Assembly: GCA_902805865.1 (NCBI GenBank)
Contig: CADCUK010000088.1
Span: forward strand, 1 to 33,196
Source: an uncultured Nocardioidaceae bacterium
GTDB taxonomy: Bacteria; Actinomycetota; Actinomycetes; Propionibacteriales; Nocardioidaceae
Length of the DNA: 33,196 nt
Direction: 5' to 3'
Shown here piece by piece: positions 24,690-33,196 of this stretch. A model generated the notes under the pieces. That model was not told the origin of the DNA. It was given only the letters and a program-made list of their open reading frames with translations, and made no database searches. Within the stretch, counting starts at the first letter, position 1; each line of letters starts with the position of its first letter. A program made the translations under genes and the position numbers.

Positions 24690-26801
24690 TCAGTCGAGCG
24701 TGTACGGGTCCACCTGCACCCGGACCGGCGGCAGCTTGCGCGCCGAGCGGGTGCCCTGCAGCTCCACCAGGGACCGGGAGAGCTCCGCCCCCCAACGCCG
24801 CGGCACCCGCACGACCACCCGCACCGGAGGCTCGGTGTCCTGCAGGGTCGGCTCGGGACCGGGCGCCTCCGACCTCGCCTCGACCGGCACCGGGCCGAGC
24901 AGCTCGGTGCCCGGCGGCAGCCGCAGCGCCGCAACGGCCGACTCGACGGCTTCCGGCGCCCCGGTGAGCAGGGCGATCCGCGATGCGGGAGGGAGGTGGG
25001 CGCTGCGGCGCTCGTCGGCCTCGCGGTCGGCGAAGCCTGCCGGGTCCCACCGCACCAGGGCCTGCAGCCCCGGTTGCGCGGGGTCGCCCACCGCCACCAC
25101 GCGACCGCCCTCGTCCGCGGGCCGGGCCAGGGCAGCCGCGTTGAACCACCGTCGGACCGCCTCCTCGGCGGTCCGCAGCTCCGGCCGGGCCAGCATCAGC
25201 CACGTGTCGAGCAGGACGACCGCGGCATAGCCGCCCTGCGCGGGGGGCTCGGCGCCGGGCGTCGCCACGACGATCGCCGAAGTGTTCTCCACCGACTCCA
25301 GCACCCGGTCACCGCTGGAGCGCCGCACCGGTGTGCGGGGGAACGCCCGGCCCAGCTCCTCGGCGGTCCGGACGTCACCGATGACGGCTGCCCGCAACCC
25401 ACGAGAGCCGCAGGCAGGGCAGGTGCGGTCCAAGGTGTCGGCACCGCACCAGCGGCATCGCGGCGGAAGCTGCGGCTGCGGCAGGTGCAGCGGGCCGGTG
25501 CACGCCGGGCAGCGTGCCGGCTCCCGGCAGGTGTCGCAGACCAGCCCTCCGGCGTAGCCCCGGCGAGGTGCCTGCACCAACACCGGTCCGTGCTCCAGCG
25601 CCGAGCGGATCGCGACGTGGGCGCTGCTCGGCAGCCGAGCCGAGCGGGCCGCCGGGTCCCGCTCGAGCTCGCGGTCCGTGGCGCCGGTGATGCTCACGAC
25701 CGGCGCTCGCGCCCGGACGTCGTCCCGCGCGGCGACGAGCTCCTTCGCCCAGCCACTGCTCACCAGTGCTGCCGCCTCGACGCTGCGCGACGTGCCGCCG
25801 ACGATCGCGGCGCACCCGGTGTCGTGCGCGCGCAGGAGCAGCACCTCGCGTGTGTGCGGGTACGGCGCGCGCGGCTCGGCGTACAGGTCGTCGCCGTCGT
25901 CCCACAGGGCCACCAGCCCGAGGTCGTGCACCGGTGCGAAGGCGGCGGCACGGGTGCCGGCCACCACCTGCACGGCGCCGCGGGAGACGGCGAGGAACGA
26001 CCGGTAGCGCTCCGCGGGGCCGAGGTCGGCGGTCAGCCTCACGTGCCGGCCGGCACCGAGCACCTCGGTCAGGGCCAGGTCCAGCCGGGCGAGGTCCCGG
26101 TGGTCGGGCACACAGAGGACGCTCCCCCGGCCGCGGCCGAGGGTGGCGGCCGCGGCCCGTGCCAGCCCGGTGGCCCAGTCGTCGCCCGGCAGGGCGGTCC
26201 ACACGGTGCGGGGGTCCTCACCCGTCGCCAGGGCAGCGGTCATGGCGGACCCACCGGGGTAGCGGCTCCAGAACGCGTCGTCCCGCTCGTCGCGGAAGGG
26301 CGGGACAGCGTCCTTGACCGGCTCCTTCTCGACAGTGGCGTGGCGCGGAGGGACGGCGAGCCGCAGGACGTCGGACCGGGTGCCGGCGTAGCGCGCCGCG
26401 ACGAGCTCGGACAGGCGCGCCACCTCAGGGGACAGGACCGGCTCGTCGCTGACCGAGCGCCGCAGCGGGGCCAGTCGTCCGGGGTGGTCGCTGCTCTCCA
26501 CCCGCTCCAGGACGAACCCGTCCACGTCCTGCCCGGCGAACCGGACCTTCACCCGGGAGCCCGGGACGACCTTGGCGTCCAGCTTGGCCGGGACGAGGTA
26601 GTCGAACGGACGGTCGAGGTGCGCCAGCGGCACGTCGACGAGCACCCTGGCGACGGGCAGGGTCCCGGCCGCCTCGACGACGCGCGTGCTGCGCTCCTTC
26701 TCGGCGACCTTGGTGGTGGCCTCCGCTGCGGCCGCACGGGCCTGCGCGAGGGCAGGGATCAGCTCGAACTGCTCCTCTGCGTCCCCGTCCCTGCCAGCCA
26801 C
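24690..26801 (-). CDS. priA: PriA-like primosomal protein N' lacking helicase motifs
   Basis: PriA normally restarts collapsed replication forks as a 3'-5' helicase. This roughly 703-aa protein keeps the N-terminal DNA-binding domain (ARVLVDVPLAHLDRPFDYLVP), the eight zinc cysteines (CDTC, CPAC, CRWC, CPAC) and the C-terminal end (LPPVRVQVDPYTLD). The Walker A site is replaced by ALPGDDWATGLARAAAATL, and the DEAH box by LWDDGDDLY, so ATPase activity is unlikely. Loss of the motor is, to my knowledge, general in actinobacterial PriA, so this is probably a scaffold role rather than decay. GTG 26801 is preferred; a TTG 12 nt upstream is possible. Confidence 0.93.
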   Translation of the reverse strand: MAGRDGDAEEQFELIPALAQARAAAAEATTKVAEKERSTRVVEAAGTLPVARVLVDVPLAHLDRPFDYLVPAKLDAKVVPGSRVKVRFAGQDVDGFVLERVESSDHPGRLAPLRRSVSDEPVLSPEVARLSELVAARYAGTRSDVLRLAVPPRHATVEKEPVKDAVPPFRDERDDAFWSRYPGGSAMTAALATGEDPRTVWTALPGDDWATGLARAAAATLGRGRGSVLCVPDHRDLARLDLALTEVLGAGRHVRLTADLGPAERYRSFLAVSRGAVQVVAGTRAAAFAPVHDLGLVALWDDGDDLYAEPRAPYPHTREVLLLRAHDTGCAAIVGGTSRSVEAAALVSSGWAKELVAARDDVRARAPVVSITGATDRELERDPAARSARLPSSAHVAIRSALEHGPVLVQAPRRGYAGGLVCDTCREPARCPACTGPLHLPQPQLPPRCRWCGADTLDRTCPACGSRGLRAAVIGDVRTAEELGRAFPRTPVRRSSGDRVLESVENTSAIVVATPGAEPPAQGGYAAVVLLDTWLMLARPELRTAEEAVRRWFNAAALARPADEGGRVVAVGDPAQPGLQALVRWDPAGFADREADERRSAHLPPASRIALLTGAPEAVESAVAALRLPPGTELLGPVPVEARSEAPGPEPTLQDTEPPVRVVVRVPRRWGAELSRSLVELQGTRSARKLPPVRVQVDPYTLD

Positions 26802-26859
26802 GCGGCGATTCAACCAGCCGGCACCGACGACCGGGCCGCCGCGGGCGTGGGTTGTGGAC

Positions 26860-27153
26860 TCAGCGCCGCGGGCGGTCGAGGTCGCTCTGGAGCTCGCCGC
26901 CCAGCCGATCGAAGGGGTCGTCCTCCATGACCTCCTCGCGGACGGTCTGCACCGGCTTGTCGGGGTCGGACCGGTCCTCGACCGTGGTCACCTTGCGGGC
27001 CCGGGTCGCTCCGCTACGGCCGAAGTGGACCAGCGTGCCCCCGACGATCAGGAAGATCAGCCCGACGACCTGCAGGTCGAGCCACGACGGCTCGCTGCGC
27101 ACGGCAAAGGTCAGGATCGCCCCGAGGATGATCAGGAAGACTCCGGGTCCCAC
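26860..27153 (-). CDS. small two-TM membrane protein, DUF6458-like
   Basis: A 97-aa protein with hydrophobic segments at about residues 4-18 (VFLIILGAILTFAV) and 27-44 (LQVVGLIFLIVGGTLVHF), followed by a polar, charged tail. The GxGxFLIxLGAILTFAV start and overall shape match the DUF6458 proteins of actinobacteria, function unknown. The GTG at 27153 has AAGGAG upstream. It lies between metK and priA, probably in the same transcript. Confidence 0.85.
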   Translation of the reverse strand: MGPGVFLIILGAILTFAVRSEPSWLDLQVVGLIFLIVGGTLVHFGRSGATRARKVTTVEDRSDPDKPVQTVREEVMEDDPFDRLGGELQSDLDRPRR

Positions 27154-27227
27154 GGCACGCTCCTTCTCCTGTGACTGCTGGGGCCATCGTGCCCGGTGGG
27201 AGTAGGAGGAAACCTGAGCAGCAGGCG

Positions 27228-28424
27228 TCAGACGCCGGCGGCCTGCCTCAGCGCGTCGACCCGGTCGATGCGCTCCCAGGTGAACTCCGGCAGCTCGCGG
27301 CCGAAGTGGCCGTACGCCGCGGTCTTGGCGTAGATCGGCCGCTTCAGGTCGAGGTCGCGGATGATCGCTGCCGGACGGAGGTCGAACACCTCGAGGACGG
27401 CCTTCTGGATCGTGTCGACCGGGACCGTCTCGGTGCCGAAGCAGTCGACGAACAGGCCCACCGGGTGCGCCTTGCCGATCGCGTAGGCGACCTGGACCTC
27501 GCAGCGCCGCGCCAGCCCCGCAGCAACGACGTTCTTGGCGACCCAGCGCATGGCGTACGCCGCGGAGCGGTCCACCTTCGACGGGTCCTTGCCGGAGAAC
27601 GCACCGCCACCGTGGCGGGCCATGCCACCGTACGTGTCGATGATGATCTTCCTGCCGGTGAGCCCGGCGTCGCCCATGGGGCCGCCGATCTCGAAGACCC
27701 CGGTCGGGTTCACGAGCAGCCGGTAGTCGTCGGACGGCACGTCGAACTCGGCCAGCACCGGGTCCACGACGTGCCGCTTGATGTCGGGGGTCAGCAGGTT
27801 CTCGAGGTCGATGTCACGGGCGTGCTGGCTGGAGACCACGACGGTGTCGATGCGGACCGGGCGGTTCTCGTCGTCGTACTCGATGGTGACCTGGGTCTTC
27901 CCGTCGGGACGCAGGTAGGGCAGGGTGCCGTTCTTCCGCACCTCGGTGAGCCGCGCCGAGAGGTGGTGGGCGACGGTGATCGGCAGGGGCATCAGCTGCG
28001 GGGTGTCGTCGCACGCGTAGCCGAACATCAGCCCCTGGTCGCCGGCGCCTTGGCGGTCGAGCGGGTCGCTGGACCCGTCGTGCCGCTCCTCGTAGGCGTC
28101 GTCGACGCCCTGCGCGATGTCGGGTGACTGCGCTCCGATGGCGACCTGGACGCCGCAGGAACGGCCGTCGAAGCCCTTCTCGCTGCTGTCGTAGCCGATG
28201 TGGACCACGCGGTCGCGGGCCAGCTGCGCGATCGGCGCGTAGGTGCTGGTCGTGACCTCACCCGCGACGACGATCAGCCCGGTGGTCACCAACGTCTCCA
28301 CCGCGACCCGGCTCTGCGGGTCGTCGGTGAGCAGCGCGTCCAAGATCGTGTCGCTGATCTGGTCGGCGATCTTGTCGGGGTGCCCCTCGGTCACCGACTC
28401 AGAGGTGAAAAGTCGTCCCGCCAC
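27228..28424 (-). CDS. metK: S-adenosylmethionine synthetase
   Basis: MetK makes SAM from methionine and ATP. The 398-aa protein has [30 protein letters not shown], the P-loop-like [16 protein letters not shown], and the [20 protein letters not shown] end. GTG 28424 has AGGGAG 8 nt upstream and gives the normal start; open frame above it is leader. No SAM riboswitch was recognised in the 95-nt leader, only a GC hairpin (28451-28468). It follows coaBC in the mihF operon. Confidence 0.98.
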   Translation of the reverse strand: MAGRLFTSESVTEGHPDKIADQISDTILDALLTDDPQSRVAVETLVTTGLIVVAGEVTTSTYAPIAQLARDRVVHIGYDSSEKGFDGRSCGVQVAIGAQSPDIAQGVDDAYEERHDGSSDPLDRQGAGDQGLMFGYACDDTPQLMPLPITVAHHLSARLTEVRKNGTLPYLRPDGKTQVTIEYDDENRPVRIDTVVVSSQHARDIDLENLLTPDIKRHVVDPVLAEFDVPSDDYRLLVNPTGVFEIGGPMGDAGLTGRKIIIDTYGGMARHGGGAFSGKDPSKVDRSAAYAMRWVAKNVVAAGLARRCEVQVAYAIGKAHPVGLFVDCFGTETVPVDTIQKAVLEVFDLRPAAIIRDLDLKRPIYAKTAAYGHFGRELPEFTWERIDRVDALRQAAGV

Positions 28425-28450
28425 GTCCGTTGCTCCCTGTCCGCGCTCGT

Positions 28451-28468
28451 GCGGGGGTGCTCCCCCGC
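28451..28468 (-). other. GC hairpin in the metK leader
   Basis: A perfect 7-bp stem (28462-28468 with 28451-28457) with a 4-nt loop lies 27 nt before the metK start, between coaBC and metK. With no T-run it may act as an RNA-stability element or a weak terminator. ACGATA at 28492-28497 (TATCGT on the minus strand) is a possible -10 with a poorly spaced -35. Confidence 0.45.
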
Positions 28469-28519
28469 CCCGTTGATGGTGCTGTGCGGCCACGATAACG
28501 GTCACCGTGGCCGGACCCG

Positions 28520-29794
28520 TCAGGCCGTCTGCCACCTGGATGTCACGGCGTCCCAGATCACGTGCGCGAGGGCGGCCTTCGAGCCGCGGGGCACGCCGGT
28601 GGACCTGCCGTCCGAGCCGAGCACGACCGCCTCGTTCTCGGGGCTGCCGAAGACCTTGCCGCCGCTCACGTCGTTGACGACGAGCAGGTCGCACCCCTTG
28701 CGGGCCAGCTTGGCGGCGGCGTGGTCGAGCACCGTGCCTTCCTCGTCCCCGGTCTCGGCGGCGAAGCCGACCACCACCATGCCGTCCCGCGGCCGGTGGT
28801 GCGACAGCTCGGCGAGGATGTCGGGGTTCTGCACGAGGTCGATCTCGGGGACCGCGCTGTCGTCGGTCTTCTTGATCTTCGCCTCGCTGACCGTGGCGGG
28901 TCGGAAGTCGGCGGGTGCGGCGGCCATCACGACCGCGTCGGCGGTGACCGCTGCGGACAGGACGGCGTCGCGGAGCTCGGCGGTGGTCTCCACCCGGACG
29001 ACCTTCACCCCGGCCGGCTCGGGCAGGGTGACGTTGGCCGCCACGAGCGTCACCTCGGCGCCGCGGGCTACCGCCGTACGGGCCAGGGCGATGCCCTGGA
29101 GCCCCGAGGAGCGGTTGCCGAGGAAACGCACGGGGTCGAGGTACTCGCGGGTGCCGCCGGCGGAGACGACGACGTGCCGCCCGGCGAGGTCGTCGACGAC
29201 GCCGCCGACCACCCCACCGGAACTGGCTCGCGCCAGGACGTCACGGGCGACCTCGAAGATCTCGACCGGGTCGGGCAGCCGGCCCTTGCCGGTGTCGGCT
29301 CCGGTGAGCCGCCCCTCGGCCGGCTCGATGACGATGGCGCCGCGGCTGCGGAGCGTGGCGACGTTCGCCTGGGTGGCCGGGTGCTCCCACATCTCGGTGT
29401 GCATCGCCGGCGCGAAGACGACCGGGCACCGAGCGGTCAGCAGGGTGTTCGTCAGCAGGTCGTCGGCGATGCCGTGCGCCGCCTTGGCCAGCAGGTCGGC
29501 AGTGGCCGGCGCGACCACGACGAGATCGGCCGCCTGGCCGATTCGGACGTGCGGCACCTCGTGCACGTCGTGCCAGACCTCTGCGGAGACCTGCTTCCCG
29601 GACAGCGCGGACCACGTCGGCGCCCCCACGAAGGCCAGCGCAGCAGCCGTGGGGACCACGGTGACGTCGTGCCCGCTCTCGGTGAGGCGGCGCAGCAGCT
29701 CGCAGCTCTTGTACGCCGCGATGCCGCCGCTCACCCCCAGGACGACCCGGGGAGCCTGGCTTGCTGACTGCTGGCCCACCGGCTGCTGGGTCAC
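28520..29794 (-). CDS. coaBC: phosphopantothenoylcysteine decarboxylase/synthetase
   Basis: CoaBC adds cysteine to phosphopantothenate and decarboxylates it to phosphopantetheine, on the way to CoA. The 424-aa protein has the CoaC flavodoxin-like part ([19 protein letters not shown], catalytic His region [20 protein letters not shown]) and the CoaB part ([34 protein letters not shown] with the catalytic Lys). GTG 29794 is 10 nt after the rpoZ stop, with GAGG near the rpoZ end. It is part of the mihF operon. Confidence 0.97.
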   Translation of the reverse strand: MTQQPVGQQSASQAPRVVLGVSGGIAAYKSCELLRRLTESGHDVTVVPTAAALAFVGAPTWSALSGKQVSAEVWHDVHEVPHVRIGQAADLVVVAPATADLLAKAAHGIADDLLTNTLLTARCPVVFAPAMHTEMWEHPATQANVATLRSRGAIVIEPAEGRLTGADTGKGRLPDPVEIFEVARDVLARASSGGVVGGVVDDLAGRHVVVSAGGTREYLDPVRFLGNRSSGLQGIALARTAVARGAEVTLVAANVTLPEPAGVKVVRVETTAELRDAVLSAAVTADAVVMAAAPADFRPATVSEAKIKKTDDSAVPEIDLVQNPDILAELSHHRPRDGMVVVGFAAETGDEEGTVLDHAAAKLARKGCDLLVVNDVSGGKVFGSPENEAVVLGSDGRSTGVPRGSKAALAHVIWDAVTSRWQTA

Positions 29795-29804
29795 CGGCCG
29801 TGCC

Positions 29805-30140
29805 TCAGACCTGCGGGTCCTCGGTCGGGACCGGGGCGTCCGCCGCGGCCGGGGCTGCGTCGCGGATCTCGGGCTCGGCCTCGGGGTCGTACTCCTCGGC
29901 GGTCAGCAGGTCGTCGTTGATCTCGCGCAGCGCGATCGACAGCGGCTTCTCCTGCACGTGGGTGTCCACGAGCGGTCCGACGTACTCGAGCAGCCCCTCG
30001 CCGAGCTGCGAGTAGTAGGCGTTGATCTGGCGCGCGCGCTGGGCGGCGTAGAGGACCAGGCGGTACTTCGAGTCGGTCTTGGTCAGGAGCTCGTCGATGG
30101 GCGGGTTGGTGATGCCCTCGGCGACAGGGGTTCCAGACAC
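29805..30140 (-). CDS. rpoZ: RNA polymerase omega subunit
   Basis: Omega binds the beta' subunit and helps RNA polymerase assembly. The 111-aa protein has the conserved [29 protein letters not shown] core and [17 protein letters not shown], with an acidic/Ala-rich C-terminal tail. GTG 30140 was chosen by family N-terminus ([13 protein letters not shown]) and a GAGG about 10 nt upstream. gmk ends 11 nt before it. The gmk-rpoZ pairing is widespread. Confidence 0.97.
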   Translation of the reverse strand: MSGTPVAEGITNPPIDELLTKTDSKYRLVLYAAQRARQINAYYSQLGEGLLEYVGPLVDTHVQEKPLSIALREINDDLLTAEEYDPEAEPEIRDAAPAAADAPVPTEDPQV

Positions 30141-30151
30141 GTGGTTGAGCC

Positions 30152-30745
30152 TCACAGCTTCGATCGGGGATGGTCCGTCGGTGTGCCGACGTCCACCATC
30201 AAGGCTACCAACTCCTCGCCCGCACGCTGAATTTCCGTGTTCACGACGGTCACGTCGAACTCCGGCTCGGCGGCCAGCTCGACCAGCGCCGTCTCCAGCC
30301 GGGCCGCCCGCTCCTCCGCGGACTCGGTGCCCCGGCCGACGAGCCGGCTGACCAGCTCCTCCCAGGACGGGGGCTTGAGGAACACGAAGAGGGCCTCCGG
30401 CATGGTCTCCCGGACCTGCCGCGCTCCCTGCAGGTCGATCTCCAGCAGCGCGGGGCGGCCGGCGGCCAGCGCCTCCTCCACCTGCCTGCGCGGCGTGCCG
30501 TACCTCGCCCGGCGGTGCACGACCGCCCACTCCAGGAGCTCGCCGTTCTCCACCATCCGGTCGAACTCGTCGTCGCTGACGAACAGGTAGTGCCGGCCGT
30601 CGACCTCACCGGGACGCGGCGCGCGCGTCGTGGCCGACACGGAGATCCAGATCTCCGGGTGGTTCTCCCTGATGTAGGCGGCGACGCTGCCCTTGCCGAC
30701 CGCCGTGGGCCCCGCGAGGACGGTGAGCCGGGCGGGACCGGTCAC
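30152..30745 (-). CDS. gmk: guanylate kinase
   Basis: Gmk phosphorylates GMP and dGMP. The 197-aa protein has the P-loop [14 protein letters not shown], the GMP-binding [32 protein letters not shown] and [15 protein letters not shown] 30745 overlaps the mihF stop by 4 nt (GTGA), so the two are coupled. Confidence 0.97.
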   Translation of the reverse strand: MTGPARLTVLAGPTAVGKGSVAAYIRENHPEIWISVSATTRAPRPGEVDGRHYLFVSDDEFDRMVENGELLEWAVVHRRARYGTPRRQVEEALAAGRPALLEIDLQGARQVRETMPEALFVFLKPPSWEELVSRLVGRGTESAEERAARLETALVELAAEPEFDVTVVNTEIQRAGEELVALMVDVGTPTDHPRSKL

Positions 30746-31086
30746 GCCTGGGACGAGCCGGCGGCACCCGAGGAGCCGTTGAACTCCCGGTGCAGTGCGG
30801 CGATCTGGTTGATGCCGAGGCCGCGGACCCGGCGGCTCTCGGAGATCCCCAGCCGCTCCATCAGCTGGTGGGCCCGGACCTTGCCGATGCCCGGCATCGA
30901 CTGGAGGAGGTCGAGGACGCGCATCTTGCCGATGACGTCGTTGGACTGCCCCTGCTCGATGACGTCGATGATCGAGGCGCCGGAGTGCTTCAGCCGGTTC
31001 TTGACCTCGGCCCGTGCACGCCGGGAGGCCGCCGCCTTGTCGAGGTTCGCCTGTCGCTGTTCGGGGGTGAGCCGAGGCAGAGCCAC
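30742..31086 (-). CDS. mihF: actinobacterial integration host factor (mIHF/sIHF)
   Basis: This nucleoid protein binds DNA without sequence similarity to HU-type IHF and is needed for phage L5 integration in mycobacteria and for nucleoid shape in streptomycetes. The 114-aa protein has a long basic helix ([22 protein letters not shown]), then [32 protein letters not shown] with the H2TH/helix-hairpin-helix DNA-binding motif. The Ser/Gly/Ala tail is variable. The GTG start has GAGG upstream. It begins the gmk-rpoZ-coaBC-metK operon. Confidence 0.96.
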   Translation of the reverse strand: MALPRLTPEQRQANLDKAAASRRARAEVKNRLKHSGASIIDVIEQGQSNDVIGKMRVLDLLQSMPGIGKVRAHQLMERLGISESRRVRGLGINQIAALHREFNGSSGAAGSSQA

Positions 31087-31125
31087 GTTCGGACCTCATC
31101 ACGTCGTCGGGCAGGGAACGACTGA

Positions 31126-31155
31126 AATCTAGTCACGAGTTCCGTCGGCCCGCAA
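31126..31155 (-). promoter_or_regulatory. mihF promoter
   Basis: On the minus strand TTGCGG (31150-31155) and TAGATT (31126-31131) are separated by 18 bp, a good match to the vegetative actinobacterial pattern. The start would be near 31119, leaving a 33-nt leader that includes the Shine-Dalgarno. This is the best-formed promoter in the window. Confidence 0.65.
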
Positions 31156-31159
31156 CGAG

Positions 31160-31174
31160 GGTCCTTCCTGGACC
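31160..31174 (-). terminator. short hairpin after the pyrimidine/lipoprotein operon
   Basis: A 5-bp stem (31170-31174 with 31160-31164) and 5-nt loop lie about 24 nt after the lipoprotein stop and just before the mihF -35. It is weak and has no T-run. Confidence 0.25.
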
Positions 31175-31197
31175 GTTCCACCCGGCTCCGCGACGGC

Positions 31198-31647
31198 TCA
31201 GCCGGTGAAGCTGACGTCGCAGACCTCGCGGCCGTGCTGCTCGATCCCTGCAGTCGCCTCGCGGACCCGCGGCGAGAGGAGCTTGGAGGCCACCGCGGCG
31301 AGGCGCTCCGACTCGGCCTCCGAGACCCCCTCGGGGAGCTCGTCGGGGCGGTACTCGGCCGGGTCGATGCCGGCCTCCTCCACGGCGTCCACCACGGCTT
31401 CGTACGCGACGACGAGCGTCTCCCACTCGTCCTGGAGCTCCTCGGGGGCGACGGCCCGCAGCTCCTCGAACGACTCGAGGGTCGGGGTGAGCACGTCTCC
31501 GCCGTCCGCACTGCTCTCGGCCAGCTCGTTCAGGGTGGCCTTCTCCTCCGCCAGCGCCTCGCAGTACTCCTCGCGCTCGTCGGCACAGCCGGTGAGCAGC
31601 GCCAGCAGCGTGAGCACGGCACCAGCCGCCGCCGTACGACGGGTCAC
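31198..31647 (-). CDS. putative lipoprotein
   Basis: A 149-aa exported protein: N-terminal MTRR, a hydrophobic stretch, then the lipobox LLTGC with Cys21 as the lipidated residue. The mature part is acidic and helical (EALAEEKATLNELAESS, ELQDEWETLVVAYEAVVDAVEEAG) and has cysteines near both ends (EYCEAL and REVCDVSF) that could form a disulfide. No family recognised. The GTG overlaps the pyrF stop by 4 nt, so it is co-translated with pyrimidine genes though no link to the pathway is apparent. Confidence 0.85.
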   Translation of the reverse strand: MTRRTAAAGAVLTLLALLTGCADEREEYCEALAEEKATLNELAESSADGGDVLTPTLESFEELRAVAPEELQDEWETLVVAYEAVVDAVEEAGIDPAEYRPDELPEGVSEAESERLAAVASKLLSPRVREATAGIEQHGREVCDVSFTG

Positions 31648-32471
31648 GGGACCAGCTCCAGGAAGGTCTCGTTGGCCCTCCGGGCGGCGTCCCGGAGCTC
31701 GGCGGCATCAGGCCCGACGGCCAGGATCTCGCGGCTGCTGGACGGGAGCACGTTGCGCACGGCGGAGCCGAAGATCCGGCGTACGTCGTCGGGCGCACCG
31801 CCCTGGGCGCCGATGCCCGGGACCAGGAGAGGACCGTTGATCGCCAGGTCCTCCTCGGTGCGGCCGATCGTGGCACCGACCACGGCACCGAAGGAACCCA
31901 GCGGGTCGGCCCCGGAGTTGCGGCTGCGCAGGGCGTCGAGCACGGTTCCCGCGACCGTCGCCCCGTCGACGGTCCTCGCGTGCTGCACCTGTGGCCCTTC
32001 GGGGTTCGAGGTGAGCGCCAGGGCGAAGACGCCGGCCCCGTGCCTCTCCGCGGTGTCGAGCATCGGGTCGAGGGAGCCGACGCCGAGGAACGGGCTCGCG
32101 GTGATGGCGTCGACAGCCAGCGGCGAGGACTGGTCCAGGTAGGCGTCGGCGTAGGCCTGCGCGGTCGACCCGATGTCGCCCCGCTTCACGTCGAGGATCA
32201 CGAGGGCACCCAGCTGGCGAGCGGCGGACACCGCCTTCTCGAGCACCGCGATCCCGCGCGACCCGTGCCGCTCGAAGAAGGCCGACTGCGGCTTGACGGC
32301 GGCGACGGTGCCGGCCAGCGCCTCCACCGCGGTCATCGTGAACCGCTCGAGCCCGGCGGCGTCGTCGTCGTACCCCCAGGCGCGGAGCAGCGAGGCGTGC
32401 GGGTCGATCCCTGCGCAGAGAGGCCCCCGCTCGTCCATCGCGACCCTCAGCCGCTCACCGAACGTGCTCAT
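31644..32471 (-). CDS. pyrF: orotidine 5'-phosphate decarboxylase, type 2
   Basis: PyrF makes UMP from OMP. The 275-aa length and the motif [21 protein letters not shown] (catalytic Asp-Lys-Asp network) identify subfamily 2, common in actinobacteria. Also seen are [17 protein letters not shown] and, near the end, [11 protein letters not shown] (phosphate-binding). ATG 32471 overlaps the pyrD stop by 4 nt and the lipoprotein gene overlaps its own stop. Confidence 0.97.
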   Translation of the reverse strand: MSTFGERLRVAMDERGPLCAGIDPHASLLRAWGYDDDAAGLERFTMTAVEALAGTVAAVKPQSAFFERHGSRGIAVLEKAVSAARQLGALVILDVKRGDIGSTAQAYADAYLDQSSPLAVDAITASPFLGVGSLDPMLDTAERHGAGVFALALTSNPEGPQVQHARTVDGATVAGTVLDALRSRNSGADPLGSFGAVVGATIGRTEEDLAINGPLLVPGIGAQGGAPDDVRRIFGSAVRNVLPSSSREILAVGPDAAELRDAARRANETFLELVP

Positions 32472-33196
32472 CGGACCTCCGCGTTGGTTCTGTCGAGCTC
32501 GCGCTGGACCCGGGCGGGCCAGGCCGGACCGCCGTAGACGAAGCCGGTGTAGCCCTGGAGCAGCGTGGCACCTGCCGCGAGCCGGGCGCGTGCGTCCTCC
32601 GCCGAGCTGATGCCTCCCACGCCGATGAGCGTGAGGTCGGGACCGACGCGCTCGCGGAGGAGCCGCATGACGGCGTCGGCGCGGACGGCCAGAGGCGCAC
32701 CGCTCAGGCCACCGGCGCCGACTGCCTCGACCGCGTCGTCAGCGGTGGTCAGCTCGGTCCGGCTGATCGTGGTGTTGGTCGCGACGATGCCATCGAGCCC
32801 CAGCTCGAGCGCGAGGTCGGCGACCGCCAGGACGTCGTCGTCGGAGAGGTCGGGGGCGATCTTCACGAGCAGCGGCACGCGCGTTTCGGTGACCCCGTCG
32901 GCCGCCTGCCGCACCGCGACCAGGAGCGGGCGCAGCTTCGTCACCGCCTGCAGGTCCCGGAGCCCGGGGGTGTTCGGGGAGGAGACGTTGACGACGAGGT
33001 AGTCGGCGTACGGCGCGAGCAGCCGGGTCGACTTCTCGTAGTCACCGATCGCGTCCTCCTCCGCGACGACCTTCGTCTTGCCGATGTTGATCCCCAGCAC
33101 GGGAAGGGCGCCGCGGCTCCGGTGACCGAGCGCCCGCCGCCGTCGCTCCAAGCGGGCGGCGACGGCCTCGGCGCCGTCGTTGTTGAACCCCATCCG
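32468..33196 (-). CDS. pyrD: dihydroorotate dehydrogenase, class 2 (5' end outside window)
   Basis: PyrD oxidises dihydroorotate to orotate, passing electrons to quinone. The visible 243 codons, open to the window edge, cover most of the barrel: [16 protein letters not shown] at the edge, [23 protein letters not shown] (the catalytic base is Ser in class 2), [29 protein letters not shown], and the FMN phosphate site [13 protein letters not shown] to [10 protein letters not shown]. The membrane-facing N-terminal helices are cut off. It heads the pyrD-pyrF-lipoprotein group. Confidence 0.96.
   Translation of the reverse strand, partial: RMGFNNDGAEAVAARLERRRRALGHRSRGALPVLGINIGKTKVVAEEDAIGDYEKSTRLLAPYADYLVVNVSSPNTPGLRDLQAVTKLRPLLVAVRQAADGVTETRVPLLVKIAPDLSDDDVLAVADLALELGLDGIVATNTTISRTELTTADDAVEAVGAGGLSGAPLAVRADAVMRLLRERVGPDLTLIGVGGISSAEDARARLAAGATLLQGYTGFVYGGPAWPARVQRELDRTNAEVR

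Overview
The window is very GC-rich (about 70%), has frequent GTG starts, tight ATGA/GTGA/TGATG gene overlaps and TAnnnT-type -10 boxes. It carries an actinobacterial-type mIHF, an actinobacterial PriA lacking helicase motifs, a DUF6458-like protein and a type 2 PyrF. Together these point to a chromosomal segment of an actinobacterium, plausibly Nocardioides-like (Propionibacteriales); the genus is inference. No tRNA, rRNA, CRISPR array, transposase or attachment site was seen.

Layout, nearly all on the minus strand. (1) 1-417: 5' part of argC, with a likely ArgR box over its start. (2) 470-4494: a non-housekeeping block between argC and pheT. It holds a single-domain response regulator, a pyruvoyl-dependent arginine decarboxylase homologue, and a large membrane hybrid histidine kinase (TM region-PAS-HisKA-HATPase-REC-REC) whose frame is broken by one in-frame TAG exactly between the membrane part and the PAS domain. 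(3) 4563-11863: a translation cluster read infC-rpmI-rplT-SpoU methyltransferase-PAS histidine kinase-pheS-pheT. infC appears to start at AUC, behind a leader containing a good intrinsic terminator. (4) 11864-15282: SseB-like protein, a divergent two-gene plus-strand unit (membrane protein with a Lys-rich pentapeptide repeat, P-loop kinase-like protein), a convergent sulfotransferase, and a PH-like membrane protein. (5) 15266-16431: hisE-hisG. (6) 16526-20356: ribD-ribE-ribBA-ribH behind an FMN riboswitch. (7) 20454-24561: rpe, a small plus-strand coiled-coil membrane protein, then def-fmt-rsmB. (8) 24690-31086: mihF-gmk-rpoZ-coaBC-metK-(DUF6458-like)-priA, with a good promoter before mihF. 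(9) 31198-33196: pyrD (partial)-pyrF-lipoprotein.

Most of this is conserved housekeeping: translation factors and Phe-tRNA charging, riboflavin, histidine, arginine and pyrimidine synthesis, SAM and CoA synthesis, formyl-Met handling and nucleoid or replication-restart proteins. The parts most worth a second look are the kinase/regulator/decarboxylase block with its amber-interrupted kinase, the layered infC leader, the riboflavin riboswitch with a visible anti-Shine-Dalgarno element, the 12-bp repeat giving RibD a His-rich tail, and the helicase-dead PriA.

Starts were chosen by Shine-Dalgarno match, overlap with the upstream stop and family N-termini. Promoters were picked by eye and are tentative unless stated. 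All RNA structures were folded by hand.
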